Positions 22,776 through 33,128 of a stretch of 64,000 nt of DNA are shown here, piece after piece (the first letter of the stretch is position 1; each line of letters opens with the position of its first letter). The stretch is from Citrus sinensis. Its lineage: Eukaryota > Streptophyta > Magnoliopsida > Sapindales > Rutaceae. Both the position numbers and the translations under genes were made by a program. The notes under the pieces are model-generated. The model was not told the origin of the DNA. It did not search any database and was given only the letters and a program-made list of their open reading frames with translations. The stretch covers positions 27,845,501-27,909,500 of the forward strand of contig NC_068559.1 in the NCBI RefSeq assembly GCF_022201045.2, in the 5' to 3' direction.

Positions 22776-25309
22776 CTAAGTAGTAGATGGAGATGACAGT
22801 AGCCGATGCTTTAGCGTCTTTGCCGTTGCTCTACGCTCACAATCCTGTATAGAAGTAACAAAAGAAAAAAGAAAATGACTAAGATTTTGTTACTTGTTTA
22901 GCGCCAAAGGGTGATATTTGTTTTTTAAAGTGTTTGATGTGTAACAGTAAAAGTTAACGATGTCCTCCTACAGAACTACCTCAAAACTCATAAAACAATA
23001 ACAAACTTTTTTTATATGTACGTCACCTTAAACATATTTAGGTGAAAGGGTTTATCTGGATTCATTCTCCTCAACTTCAAGTAAGTATATGCGAAGCTTA
23101 GTTGGTCACGAGAAGTAAACCGATCAACCTCATTAAACCAGAGACATGAAAATAAATTTGACATTGGTGTATGGGCACGAATAATAAAAGAACCTTCAGG
23201 AACATCTGCAAAGCAGGTTGATTCAGAAGATTAGCATCTGACTTTCATAGGAAATGAGATAAAATCAAATGCATCCAAACAGAGAAAAGACACCAAGACG
23301 TACAACTTGGAAGAGGAGTATTAGGATCTTCCGGGTCAAAAACGGTTAGGCCATCAGACTGGTAAACTGCAAATTGTTCGTCGATAGCCGTGTGATTGTA
23401 CTTGTTTAGACGCTTATTCCGAAGTACCTCCTCCCAGACACAGTGACGTTCATAATGATTTGAAATGGCATACTCTGATCTTGTTCTCCACAAAAAGTAC
23501 TCAATGATCAGCATTGGATCAGCAATAAGTCGCAACTTACTATCGAGCCAAATTGAATACCTAAGAAATAATTAATTCTTAAATATTAGAAAAATGTTTA
23601 GCCAAAGACTGATCAAAACAAGATGAATGAAAAATGAAAACAAGGCATATGTACCAGATAACCAAATCTTACCTGGAAGAAGGGAAGAGACGATGTGACA
23701 AAAACTTGGGCACTTTTCCAGTTTTTCGCATGTCCTTGTATGGTAAGTTCCTAACAACAACAATTCTCCACAAACCCATATATCCTCGATCATTAGGAAT
23801 ATTTCCATCTGAAGACAATGTTGATAGTGTTTGCTTATCCACAAACATAACAAAACAAACATTTTTCTTGGAATATTCACTGATCTGACACAAATAAAAA
23901 TTGTTTGTGAGATTAGCAAGCAGGGGAAAAAAGAGTAAAAAAATTATGTAGCATTATATATTGAAAGGAGAGAAGCCATTTGTAATACTCTAAAACCAAT
24001 AACTAACAGTACAGAAGTTGATAGTCAATTGTTTTCCAACATATTATTCCATTCTCATTTATATTTATTCGATGGAATACCTAAGATTCTTTAGCATTGC
24101 ATTTATGAGAACAGGCGGGAACAGAGGAGGCAGGGCGGTAAGAAGACCGATCACTTCAAGGTTACTTTTGCATATCAGTAGAAAGTTTATCGGACAATGG
24201 GCATTTTAATTGAATGGTTTTCAATATCCGAAATACTCCTGTAAATAGTAGCTTTCTTGCTAATCCCTAATGTAATGCAAAGAATATTGCTATTTTTTAT
24301 TTACCATTCTGCGATCGGGCCGCCTCAGATAATCAGTGCTCCCAAAGATGCACGAAGAAACCACAATCACACAGGTATTCATGTATGCTTTATCGTTTTC
24401 ATCCAAATCGAAAAGAGTGCTTGATAGTCCAGGCGGTCCTTTGACAAAACCACAATGAAGAGTTTGATTGGCTGCATAGAAGGACTTCTCTCTTTCCTGA
24501 ATGGTTTGATGTCCTCCAAATCTAGGTTCAAAATTGTTGCTTCTGAAAGGTTTGTCTTCTTTTTCAATGTAGTCTAGCAAAAATTGAGTGAAATTTGTAA
24601 AATCCTTAGGCTCTACAAGACCATTAACTGAATCCAGAAGCCGAATTTCACAAGGATGGTCTGCAAGATTAGAGGAGAAAAAATGCAGAAAAGTGGGATC
24701 AAACAATCATAAAAGATTAAGAATTTCACTACCACAAAGAATATCAGTCAGAAAAAGTCAAGATCTAAAACCATTTCAATCATTTTATTGGAAATTAACG
24801 CAGCTTAATCCAACAAGGTGCAATAGTATTCCCCTAGTCCAGTAGTATCTAACTGTTTGAATCGAATAATGAGAACCAAGATAGGCTCCAATTTCCAGCA
24901 ATTCCAGGAACACAAAAATAACCAAAATCTTAGAGCTAACAGCAAGCAAACTACTCTTACACTGCTTCCGGTGCTTGGATGGTTGTTTTACAACTATAGG
25001 AGTTCCGTGGTGTACTTCTCGCAACAATAGCACTCTACTATCCAGATCACCTGCAGTGACATGTAGCAATTATTTGTAATTTTGAATCACATTAACATGG
25101 GCTTTTTCTTTATACAAATTGGAGTCTCTAATCTCACCATGAGAGAAGATATTCACGCCAAATGTAGCAAAATATGTCAAAAACAGTGCGGCGAGCAAAA
25201 ACACCCACTGCAAAAATCTCAGTTTACAAAATCCACCAAATCTCTTTCCTCGAGACACAGCTCGATAACTGTTAGGGAACAATTCAGTACTATGCTTCAA
25301 GAAAGTCAT
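22776..25309 (-). CDS. DUF616 family protein, probable Golgi glycosyltransferase (MUCI70/TOD1-like)
   Basis: Seven coding exons: 25309-25138, 25050-24961, 24660-24305, 23884-23673, 23560-23304, 23205-23027 and 22844-22776. They give 444 aa. A basic N-terminus and one hydrophobic segment at about residues 33-50 (LQWVFLLAALFLTYFATFGV) indicate a type II membrane protein with a lumenal catalytic part. Conserved DUF616 features include HPCEIRLL, VSSCIFGSTDYLRRP, the conserved segment YSIWLDSK (about 278-285), IIRAHTPMSNLFSCLWFNE and LNMFKDCERR. Relatives have been linked to mucilage/pectin synthesis (MUCI70) and to turgor control (TOD1); which applies here is open. The start was chosen because the frame is closed just upstream. 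At least one 5'-leader exon lies at about 25714-25860. Confidence 0.9.
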
Positions 25310-25355
25310 TGTGGCATAATTTGTAATCTCCAATTATGATACTAAACCAGCTCAT
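25290..25355 (-). CDS. uORF overlapping the DUF616 start codon
   Basis: If the 5'-leader intron ends at the good acceptor CTGATGCAG (AG at 25357-25356), the first bases of the exon are ATG. That begins a 21-codon frame (MSWFSIIIGDYKLCHNDFLE plus Ala) ending in TAG at 25292-25290. It passes over the main ATG at 25309 in another frame, so ribosomes starting here cannot reinitiate at the main start without leaky scanning. It depends on the inferred acceptor. Confidence 0.5.
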   Translation of the reverse strand: MSWFSIIIGDYKLCHNDFLEA

Positions 25356-25860
25356 CTGCATCAGAATTAATAAACATGAACCAAAAAAAAAAAAAAAGCA
25401 AAAATCATACCGATAATTAGTTTATTGAAGTTCATGAAGAGAGATCAGTAATTGCAAACGGAATTAAGTGTTTCTAATGACAGTATCAGTGACAAGTTTT
25501 GCTGGAAACAATTGTTTAAGATTTTCAAACACTTCCAAAATCTTGAGTAATAATAATTCGTAATGTAAGTAACTGTGCTTCACTTCACAGATCATAGAAC
25601 AAAAATAATTAAGTTAATAAACAAATAAAACGCCAGTGCATTCACATTCATAGCACAAAAATAACGTGCTAGTTCAAACTTCAACATTTTAAAAAAGAAT
25701 AATATTAACTTACAGGCGAAGCTCGAACCAGAGTTGTTCGGGACTCGGAAGTAATTAGGGGCTTTAAGAAGTTGAGATTTGAGAATCGGAAATTTCAAGT
25801 TCAAGATCTCGCCAGAAAAATTGTCGCGGGAACTTGACAAATTGATTCCGTCCGTGTCTT

Positions 25861-27224
25861 ATTATGTATAAAGCAAAGGACCAGTTGTGTAATTTACAAA
25901 AGTTCTGATATTCACAATCCAAATCTACTGCGATGAGGTATTTCATGCACAGACAAATCATCCAATTTCCAATAATATCTTCTCAATAATTTTGCTTTAT
26001 TTAATGATTTTTCTTTTCAATGGTAAATATGATTTGTCCATTTTAAATAAATTATTTGTTTATTAGACAAATGGATTGAATAATAACAATAATTTTATTT
26101 TAATTATTTAATGAGGTTTTATTAGGAAAGGTTTAAAAGGATTTTAGCGGACTGCTATTACCATAACTCTTGGCCAATACGATACATATGATAAAAGCGG
26201 GCCAAGATTAAAGTGGGCCGTTTGGGCGACTGATTCACTCTCTCTTTCTCCATTTGCACCTCTCTATTGCATTATTTTATTCATACGATAAATAGCAGTT
26301 TTTGCCTTTTTCCTCTTTAATGTTCAACATTACTAATAATTACCCATTACTTAAAATATAATTACAATTATACCACAGCTTTATTCTTTTTTCCCTTAAG
26401 GTGCAGCACTCATCCAAATTTAATTATTTATTGAAAGGAAACAAATTTAAATTTAAATCAATCTCTAATTTCAAGAAATTGTAGTCCTTAAAAAATGGAA
26501 AATATAATTAACAATAGAAATACTAACTAGGATCCCAATAATTGAGTCATAAACGTTGTAACTTTTGTCTATGAGATGATTAACTACTAATTTTGTTAAT
26601 TATCAAATTCATAATTCAATAGATAAATAACACATAATAGTTGGGACTTAATTATTGAGGTCCCAATGATTATTGAATTAAAAAATGTAACTAACAATAC
26701 TATATATATAATTTTTTAATTAAAAATATTTTCAAGTTAACAAAGTGAGGATACCACTATTAAATTAAAAAAACACAAGTTTCAATATACTAACAAATGA
26801 GAAAAGTCACCAATACATTGAAATATGTATTTTTTAAAATATTTTTCTGACATTCTCATTTTTTTAAAAGTGAGGATTCCTAATTAAAGAAGGAATATAT
26901 AATTAAATATAAAAGCAATCAATTTTTATATATACTTAATGATTAGTCAAAACATGACTTTGAAGAACTAATTTTTAGTGAAAAAATCGAAATTACATAA
27001 TAAATTTTATGATATAATTATAAACAAAAACACAAATTTTTACTGCATATAGTAACAATTATACTTTAACAATAAGAAATCATCATGACACTCAATGCAA
27101 TAAAAATAACAATAGTACTTTCAATTTTGCATAAATAATAAAAAAGAAACCTATATTTTTTTAGGTGATATTGTAAAATGAGGATTTAATAAAAGAAAAG
27201 CAAGATAAATTCCTCCAATATCCT
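25861..27224. other. AT-rich intergenic DNA
   Basis: AT-rich sequence with small runs and no recognisable gene. The stretch next to 25860 should hold the DUF616 promoter. A (TA)n run lies at about 26700-26710. Confidence 0.35.
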
Positions 27225-27503
27225 CTTAAAAGTGATCTTAAAAAGTAAAAAGTTCATTTTGGTGTTTGATAATTTTTTTTTAAAATCAACCCAACCAATA
27301 GTAGATTTTGAAAAGTAAGGAATGAGTACCTTTTAAAATTTAATTTTGTGAATCAATTTTATACTTAATGGAATTCCGTATATATCCTAATTAATATTGC
27401 AAAAATCTAAAAATATATTTATTCAATTAGGAAATAAAATTATTAAATTTATAAAGATTATTATTATTGCAAAATAACAATTATATTGAGACAACAAGAT
27501 AAA
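27225..27503 (+). mobile_element. AT-rich dispersed element, copy 2
   Basis: Inverted relative of 7018-7290. It shares AGTGAT...AAAAAGT at the left, AGATTTTGAAAAGTA, ATTCAATTAGGAAATAAAAT and TATATTGAG, and has no coding potential. Borders are approximate. Confidence 0.6.
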
Positions 27504-27546
27504 AAAAAAATTTGTTATCAATTATTAAAATACACAATAAAAAATA

Positions 27547-28043
27547 GGGATATTATCATTGTACCATCTAATTTTTTTTACATATCACTCTACCACTAAA
27601 GTTTTATAAAAGTTATTTTTTCCTACTTAATATTTCAGTTTTTATCATTTTACCATCAAATTGCTGACTCCATTAATAAATTGTTAATGTCATGGGGCTA
27701 ATTTAAGAATTTTAATATATTCAATATTTTAAGAATTTTACAAGGTGTAATATTTATAATTTTATTAATTGATTATTTTAGATATATAATATAACCAAAT
27801 GATTAAAGTATTATTATTTTTATATATACTTACTTTTTATTTTTCAAATTTATAATGTTAAATTATATTTACACATTTTAGGTGTAAAATAAAATTTTAT
27901 AATAATTTATGATAAAAATTTTATTAACTTTAATGGTTTAGTGGTAAAATGATAAAAACTGATTGTGTGAGAAAAAGTAAATATCAAAAAAATTTGGTAT
28001 AATATGTCAAAAAATTATCAGGTGGCAAAATATAAATATCCCC
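27547..28043. mobile_element. Mutator-like MITE just upstream of HGH1
   Basis: Inverted repeats of about 110-120 bp. The left begins GGGATATTATCATTGTACCA and contains CAGTTTTTATCATTTTACCA. The right, reverse complemented, begins GGGATATTTATATTTTGCCA and contains the same CAGTTTTTATCATTTTACCA at an equivalent distance. Flanks TAAAAAATA and an A-rich run could be a 9-bp duplication but are of low complexity. The right end is 110 bp from the HGH1 start codon. Confidence 0.78.
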
Positions 28044-28153
28044 CAAAAAAAAAAGACGGGGATAGTTTACATAATTACTGAATATTGGTAACATATTTGC
28101 TAGAAATCTCTCGTAACCGAAATTTGCGCAAACAGCGAAGCGCAGCAACAGCA

Positions 28154-31100
28154 ATGGCGAATGAACTGGAAGAGTTACTAGACTTCCTTTGTTCTCCTTC
28201 GCCTTCGGTAAGTTCCCTTCACTTGATTGCAGAGAAATAGCGGGAAAATACATGTGCACAACTCATTATTGTTTTTGTTTGAGTTAATTTCAGTCTTATT
28301 AAGCTATTGTCTTACAGCGTCTCTGCTTCGATTAACATCACGTAGTACTGTTCTAGGTAATCAAACTCTCGTGGCATTTTTGTTGGAAGATAATAAGTTC
28401 GGTTAGAAGAAATTGTTGTTTGATACTAAAACTAATCTCATTCTGTTTCATTGAATTAACTTCATCTTACCTGTGTTCGGTGAATGATTCCATGTGTTAA
28501 ATTTGTGACCTGGATTCTCTTGATTTGATAGTATTCGCTAAAAAAGAAAAGCGTTACCAATTTTCCCTGAATATAAGACACAAGTTACATGGTTCATTGA
28601 GAATTTGGTTTTGGTATATTTTGTAACAAATCAGTATTTCTTGTGCAAGCAAATCAGGTCAAGAAGGCAGCTGTCGATATTGTTCGAGGATTAACTGGGT
28701 CAGAGGATGGCTTGCAGTCCCTTTCCAAATACTCCAAAATTGCTCTGCCATCATTAGCTCGACTTTTGAGTGAAAATAAGGTGCTCATATTATGCAAATC
28801 AATGGCTTTTAATTGCTTAATATCTTGATGATGTTTAACCTCTTTTGATTGCTTTATCCCCAAATTCTGTTTGAGTTCGGTTGTATAATTCGTTAATCCA
28901 TGTGTAGGATTGTGTTTTAACCATTTTGGAACTGTGGGTTAACATTCCAGGAGGTCTCTGAACCTGCTGCTGAAGCTCTTGTAAATCTGTCACAGAATTC
29001 AGAATTAGCTGGAAAGATGGTTCAAATGGGAATGATTAAAACAGCCATTGATTTGTTGTACAAGCCAGATTCAAGTATCACCAGACTTCTGGTTATGCTT
29101 CTAGTTAATCTTACACAACTGGATTATGGCATCTCTTCCTTGCTTCAGGTGCTTTCCTTTTCATTTTATGCTAGTGTCCTGTGTCATCATTGCCTTTGTA
29201 GTCTATCGATTTTATATGTACATTTTATTTGAAGCTATCACAATCTATTATGTGCCCTAAGATGTTTTCACTGTATTAAATATCCAATATCAATACTGGG
29301 ATTTTGCTTGTTTGTTAGGTTGAAGATGAGCAAATACAAGGACTGTATGTTATGAAGCTTGTGAGATCCTTTTGTCAATCCTCAAGTGAAGCTAGCGGTA
29401 ATTTTGCTGCTTTCTGTTTGAGTTTGTTGTGGTAGCTAATTTATACTATCTTTACACCTACGAAAATTGTGTTCCCAGTTGCCTATCACATTGAGTCCTA
29501 TTGTTTTGTTTCAAGTTTCAATGGCTGTCCCTTAAGAGATTTTTTTGGGTGATAATAATGCATTTTACTTATGACCTTACCGTATTAGTTCTGAAAATTG
29601 TTAGAATATTGAAAAATCAAAATTTCCTTGAACAAGTTATGGGTTTGATTGGCTAAGATTTCATAGCACTGATGGTCAATTGATTTTTAGGTTATTCCTC
29701 TATGAAGTTTAGGCTCCGTTTGATACAGCTTTTTAAATAGAGCTTATATAAGTAGAGATTTTGTTAGTAGAGCTTTTGCGAATAGAGTTTTTACCCAAAA
29801 AATTTTAGTTGTTTGACTGTCAATGATAGCTTTTATTAAAAATTTATGAAATAAGTAGATGATATTTTAGATATTTTAACATTTAAAAAAAACTTTTCAA
29901 CCTCTACCCCTAAAAATCCAAAATTTGAGTTTTTGCTAGTAGAGGTAAAATAGCTTATTTAAACTTCAAAAGCGCTACTAAAAAAATTAACCAAATAATA
30001 ACAAAAATATTGATAAGAGCGTATGAGATTAAATAAGCACTTATAGCCATTAGATAAGTTATACCAAACAGACACTTACTAGCAGAAGAAGGATAATCTT
30101 TATAAGATTTTCTAATTTGCACTAAAATTTTATTTTCTTTTCTTTCCTTTTACCAATGATTTTTATATCTTTTTCTCTCATGAAAAATTATTATTATTAT
30201 TATTTTTGGTTCTGACAACCTGGTCGGACATTTTTATAATTCACCTGCCTACCAGATGATCCATTTGAACATGTTGGTTCTATACTAGTAAACATATCAA
30301 AGAAAGAAGCAGGGAGGAAAATTTTACTGGATCCAAAACGAGGACTACTGAAGCAGATTGTTAGACAGTTTGATTCAAGCAATTACTTGCGAAAAAAAGG
30401 GGTATGTATGGCAAATTACTTCCAATTTTGATTTCCTTATGAGGATTCTGGAATAAGTACTTTTGTTTTAAGGGGAAAAAAAAGCTATAAGGCGTGCGAA
30501 TGGAAAATATGTTTTTTGTAATAGATTTGCAACGGCTGTTTTTTTTTTTAAAAAAAAGGACATAGCTTGTGAAGTTCAATTGCCGTAGGTCTCTACTTGA
30601 ACATCTTTCTGGTCTAGGTTCTGTTTTTTAGGTTGTCTGTAACCAATGCATGAGCCGTGTTTGAATGCTACCCCAATACTGATGTTTTAAATATCATATA
30701 TTGTGTTGTCAGTTATATTTGAAAATTCTTGTCGTTTGGTAGTCTTTATTTGTCCTCAGTAACATTTAGACTTTTTAGACTGGCTCTGGTTCTTTTAGGA
30801 ATCTAGTCCTTCCGTTATAGAAGCCAAGCTTAATTTGAGGTTTGTTCCACTCCATTCTGATATCCTAAAGATAATACAGAAGGATTGATGCATGAGAACA
30901 TGCTCTGTCTAAGCTTTCAGTCAATATTATATTGACTGCATGGTGACTTGCAATGGTGAGGAATACCTGGCTCATCAAGTAAATAGTAATAAGGGTTACT
31001 CTAGTTTATAATATTGAAACAGATTCAACTTAGTTAAGATTGATTAGTCCGCTTCTTAGCTTGCTCAAATTTAGGTTCTGTCTGCTTGCAGGTCTCAGGA

Positions 31101-32294
31101 ACCATTCGAAACTGCTGTTTTGAAGCTGAGCATCAGCTGCAGAATTTGCTTCTGATTTCAGAGTTTCTTTGGCCAGCTCTACTTCTGCCTGTTGCTGGCA
31201 ACAAGGTTATATTCTGTTGATTTTCTTGATCCTTCAGACATTTATGCAATAAAGCAATCTCTCTTTCTTGCTCACTTGCTCCCTCCCTCTCTTTCTTGGG
31301 AGTTGGGGAAAGAAGAGGCATCGATATATATATTTTTTCATTTATTATTTAATGACTTTTTAACAATCAATAAGATCTTTGTTAATTTTTTTTTTCTTTT
31401 CCAATATGGAAATATTAGTAATATGTGTCATTCCAGACTATGTTTCTTGCTTGCATAAGATGCAGCTTCAGAATATTACTCCAAGTATTAACTTGAAAGA
31501 ACACTTAGCTGGATCAGTGCTTCGTTAGTGGTCTTGAGAAGATAGTCTTCATCTTTTGGCTTAATTTGAAAATTTCTTTTATTGGATCGTCTCTTTTTCC
31601 TTTGAACTAGTTCTACTGTTCTCTGTCTTTGTCGAAATTTTTGAGAGTTTTTTAACCTTGTTCTACTGTCCATATAATCATATAACATACGACTTCTTTT
31701 CTATTGGTCTGGTTGCATCTGGCCAGGTATACAAGGAAGAAGACACATCAAAAATACCTCTTGAGCTTGCAAGTGCACTCAGGATCGAGCGTGAACCAGT
31801 TGATGATCCAGAAATTCGTATTCAGGCACTAGAGTCTATTTACTTGATAACATTACAGGTCAGATGATAACTTATCTTATTTTCTTTCAATGGAATGTTG
31901 TCAAGTACATTAAAACTTGCTGTAGCCATCTGATGTGGACCTTTTCACTCTGTATGGGTGTCCATACATGTATTCATGCTTTTGGGTAATTGTATTTCTT
32001 TGTGATAACAAACATTGCATCTATACTCTTTTCTTGTGTCAGGAAGCTGGCCTGAGAGCCTTTTGGTCAGTCAATGGTCCACGGGTACTGCAAGTTGGCT
32101 ATGAAGACGAGGGAGATCCAAAAGTAATGGAAGCATATGAGCAAGTTGGCTCCTTGGTATGAACAAATTTTCCTCTATTCCGTATTTATATCTTGTGTTT
32201 TTCTTCTTGATTACAATTACCGACTAACTTTATTGTTTACCAGCTGGTCCATGGCAGTGGTACAGAGGACCCATCGACACAAACATCAAAATAG
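28154..32294 (+). CDS. HGH1: HGH1-like ARM-repeat protein (eEF2 folding co-chaperone homologue)
   Basis: Nine coding exons: 28154-28207, 28658-28780, 28951-29148, 29319-29397, 30256-30401, 31092-31205, 31727-31858, 32043-32156 and 32244-32294. They give 336 aa with all phases matching. The sequence is a run of helical ARM/HEAT-like repeats: VKKAAVDIVRGLTG, ALVNLSQNSELAGKMVQMG, LLVMLLVNLTQ, HVGSILVNISKKEAGRKIL, SGTIRNCCFEAEHQ. The C-terminus KIPLELASALRIEREPVDDP followed by IRIQALESIYLITLQEAGL and VMEAYEQVGSLL is characteristic of HGH1/FAM203. In yeast Hgh1 helps fold elongation factor 2 with the TRiC chaperonin; that role here is by homology. Intron 4 carries a hAT MITE. Confidence 0.94.
29710..30078. 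mobile_element. hAT-like MITE in HGH1 intron 4
   Basis: Starts TAGGCTCCGTTTGATACAGC and ends with CCAAACAGACACTTA, whose reverse complement TAAGTGTCTGTTTGG resembles the start. Internal sequence is AT-rich with repeated AGAGCTT/AGTAGAG motifs. A target duplication was not evident. It sits in the largest HGH1 intron, away from the splice sites. Confidence 0.6.
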
Positions 32295-32951
32295 CATTTT
32301 GTTATTTGTAAATTCATGAAACTGTCGCACAACATTCAACTAGCTTCCAAATGGAACTTGTAGTTGGTGAATTTCAAGGATACCGAGGCTACAGCTCAAG
32401 GTCATTAGTTTGGTTGTGGGGTGTTCTGATGTTTGTAAACTCGTCTGCCAGAATACCGATTTTGATGTGTCTGCCATAATCTGGAGTTCATTCAAATCGA
32501 TGTTTGTGAAGAAGAATAGAAGAGAGAGGCATTTTAAAATTATCAGGGAATTGGCCGTCTGTTTCGTGGCATATTGTAATTTGAACTGGGCTCGTAAACA
32601 TATTTGGTTTTTCGTTTGCATGGTGTCAATGTACACGTGTTTCTGAGAGGGTACATACATACATTTTATACGTTCTGTTCTGCCACTAATTGGTTCAGTG
32701 CGACCAAGTTAATAATACAAGGTATTGCGAAGCTCCATTTGTTAGGCTAGGCATCGTAAATTCATAAGCAAAACTTGAGTTGAATTGTCGTCTCTGGGAA
32801 AATTGTTGTGCCAGTAATTTCTGATAATTAACGGGGATTAAACTATAATTTGAGTGCCTAGCAATCGTAATAGTACGACTGCGTTTCATGTTTACGCAAT
32901 ATCTAGTATTAATAGAGTTGGAAAATTTCATTGGATCTCACATGGCCCCAA

Positions 32952-32960
32952 CCCGCCAAA
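32952..32960 (-). promoter_or_regulatory. E2F-type site upstream of ORC6
   Basis: On the minus strand the bases read TTTGGCGGG, matching the plant E2F consensus WTTSSCSS. It lies about 170 bp upstream of the ORC6 start codon. Replication-licensing genes in plants are commonly E2F targets. Confidence 0.6.
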
Positions 32961-33017
32961 ATTTATATGCATGCGTTGCCCGGGAAGATATGCAAGTGCG
33001 CAAAAATTTCAAAATGA

Positions 33018-33025
33018 ATTCCCGC
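33018..33025 (+). promoter_or_regulatory. second E2F-type site upstream of ORC6
   Basis: ATTCCCGC, followed by CAA, fits WTTSSCSS. It lies about 105 bp upstream of the ORC6 start codon and 58 bp downstream of the first site. Confidence 0.6.
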
Positions 33026-33128
33026 CAACTCGAACAGTTTTTGTTTTCATTTCGTCAAGGAAAAATGAAAAACATTTCTCAAAGAAAAATAAAAATATTC
33101 AGATTGAGATAACCCTTTTTTTGCAAAA

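Larger units (their letters stand above)
32295..33128 (+). other. HGH1 3' flank and ORC6 promoter
   Basis: An 834-bp gap between two genes on the same strand. The left part is probably HGH1 3' untranslated sequence. The right part holds two E2F-type motifs (32952-32960 and 33018-33025) and must contain the ORC6 promoter. No other gene is visible. Confidence 0.6.
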
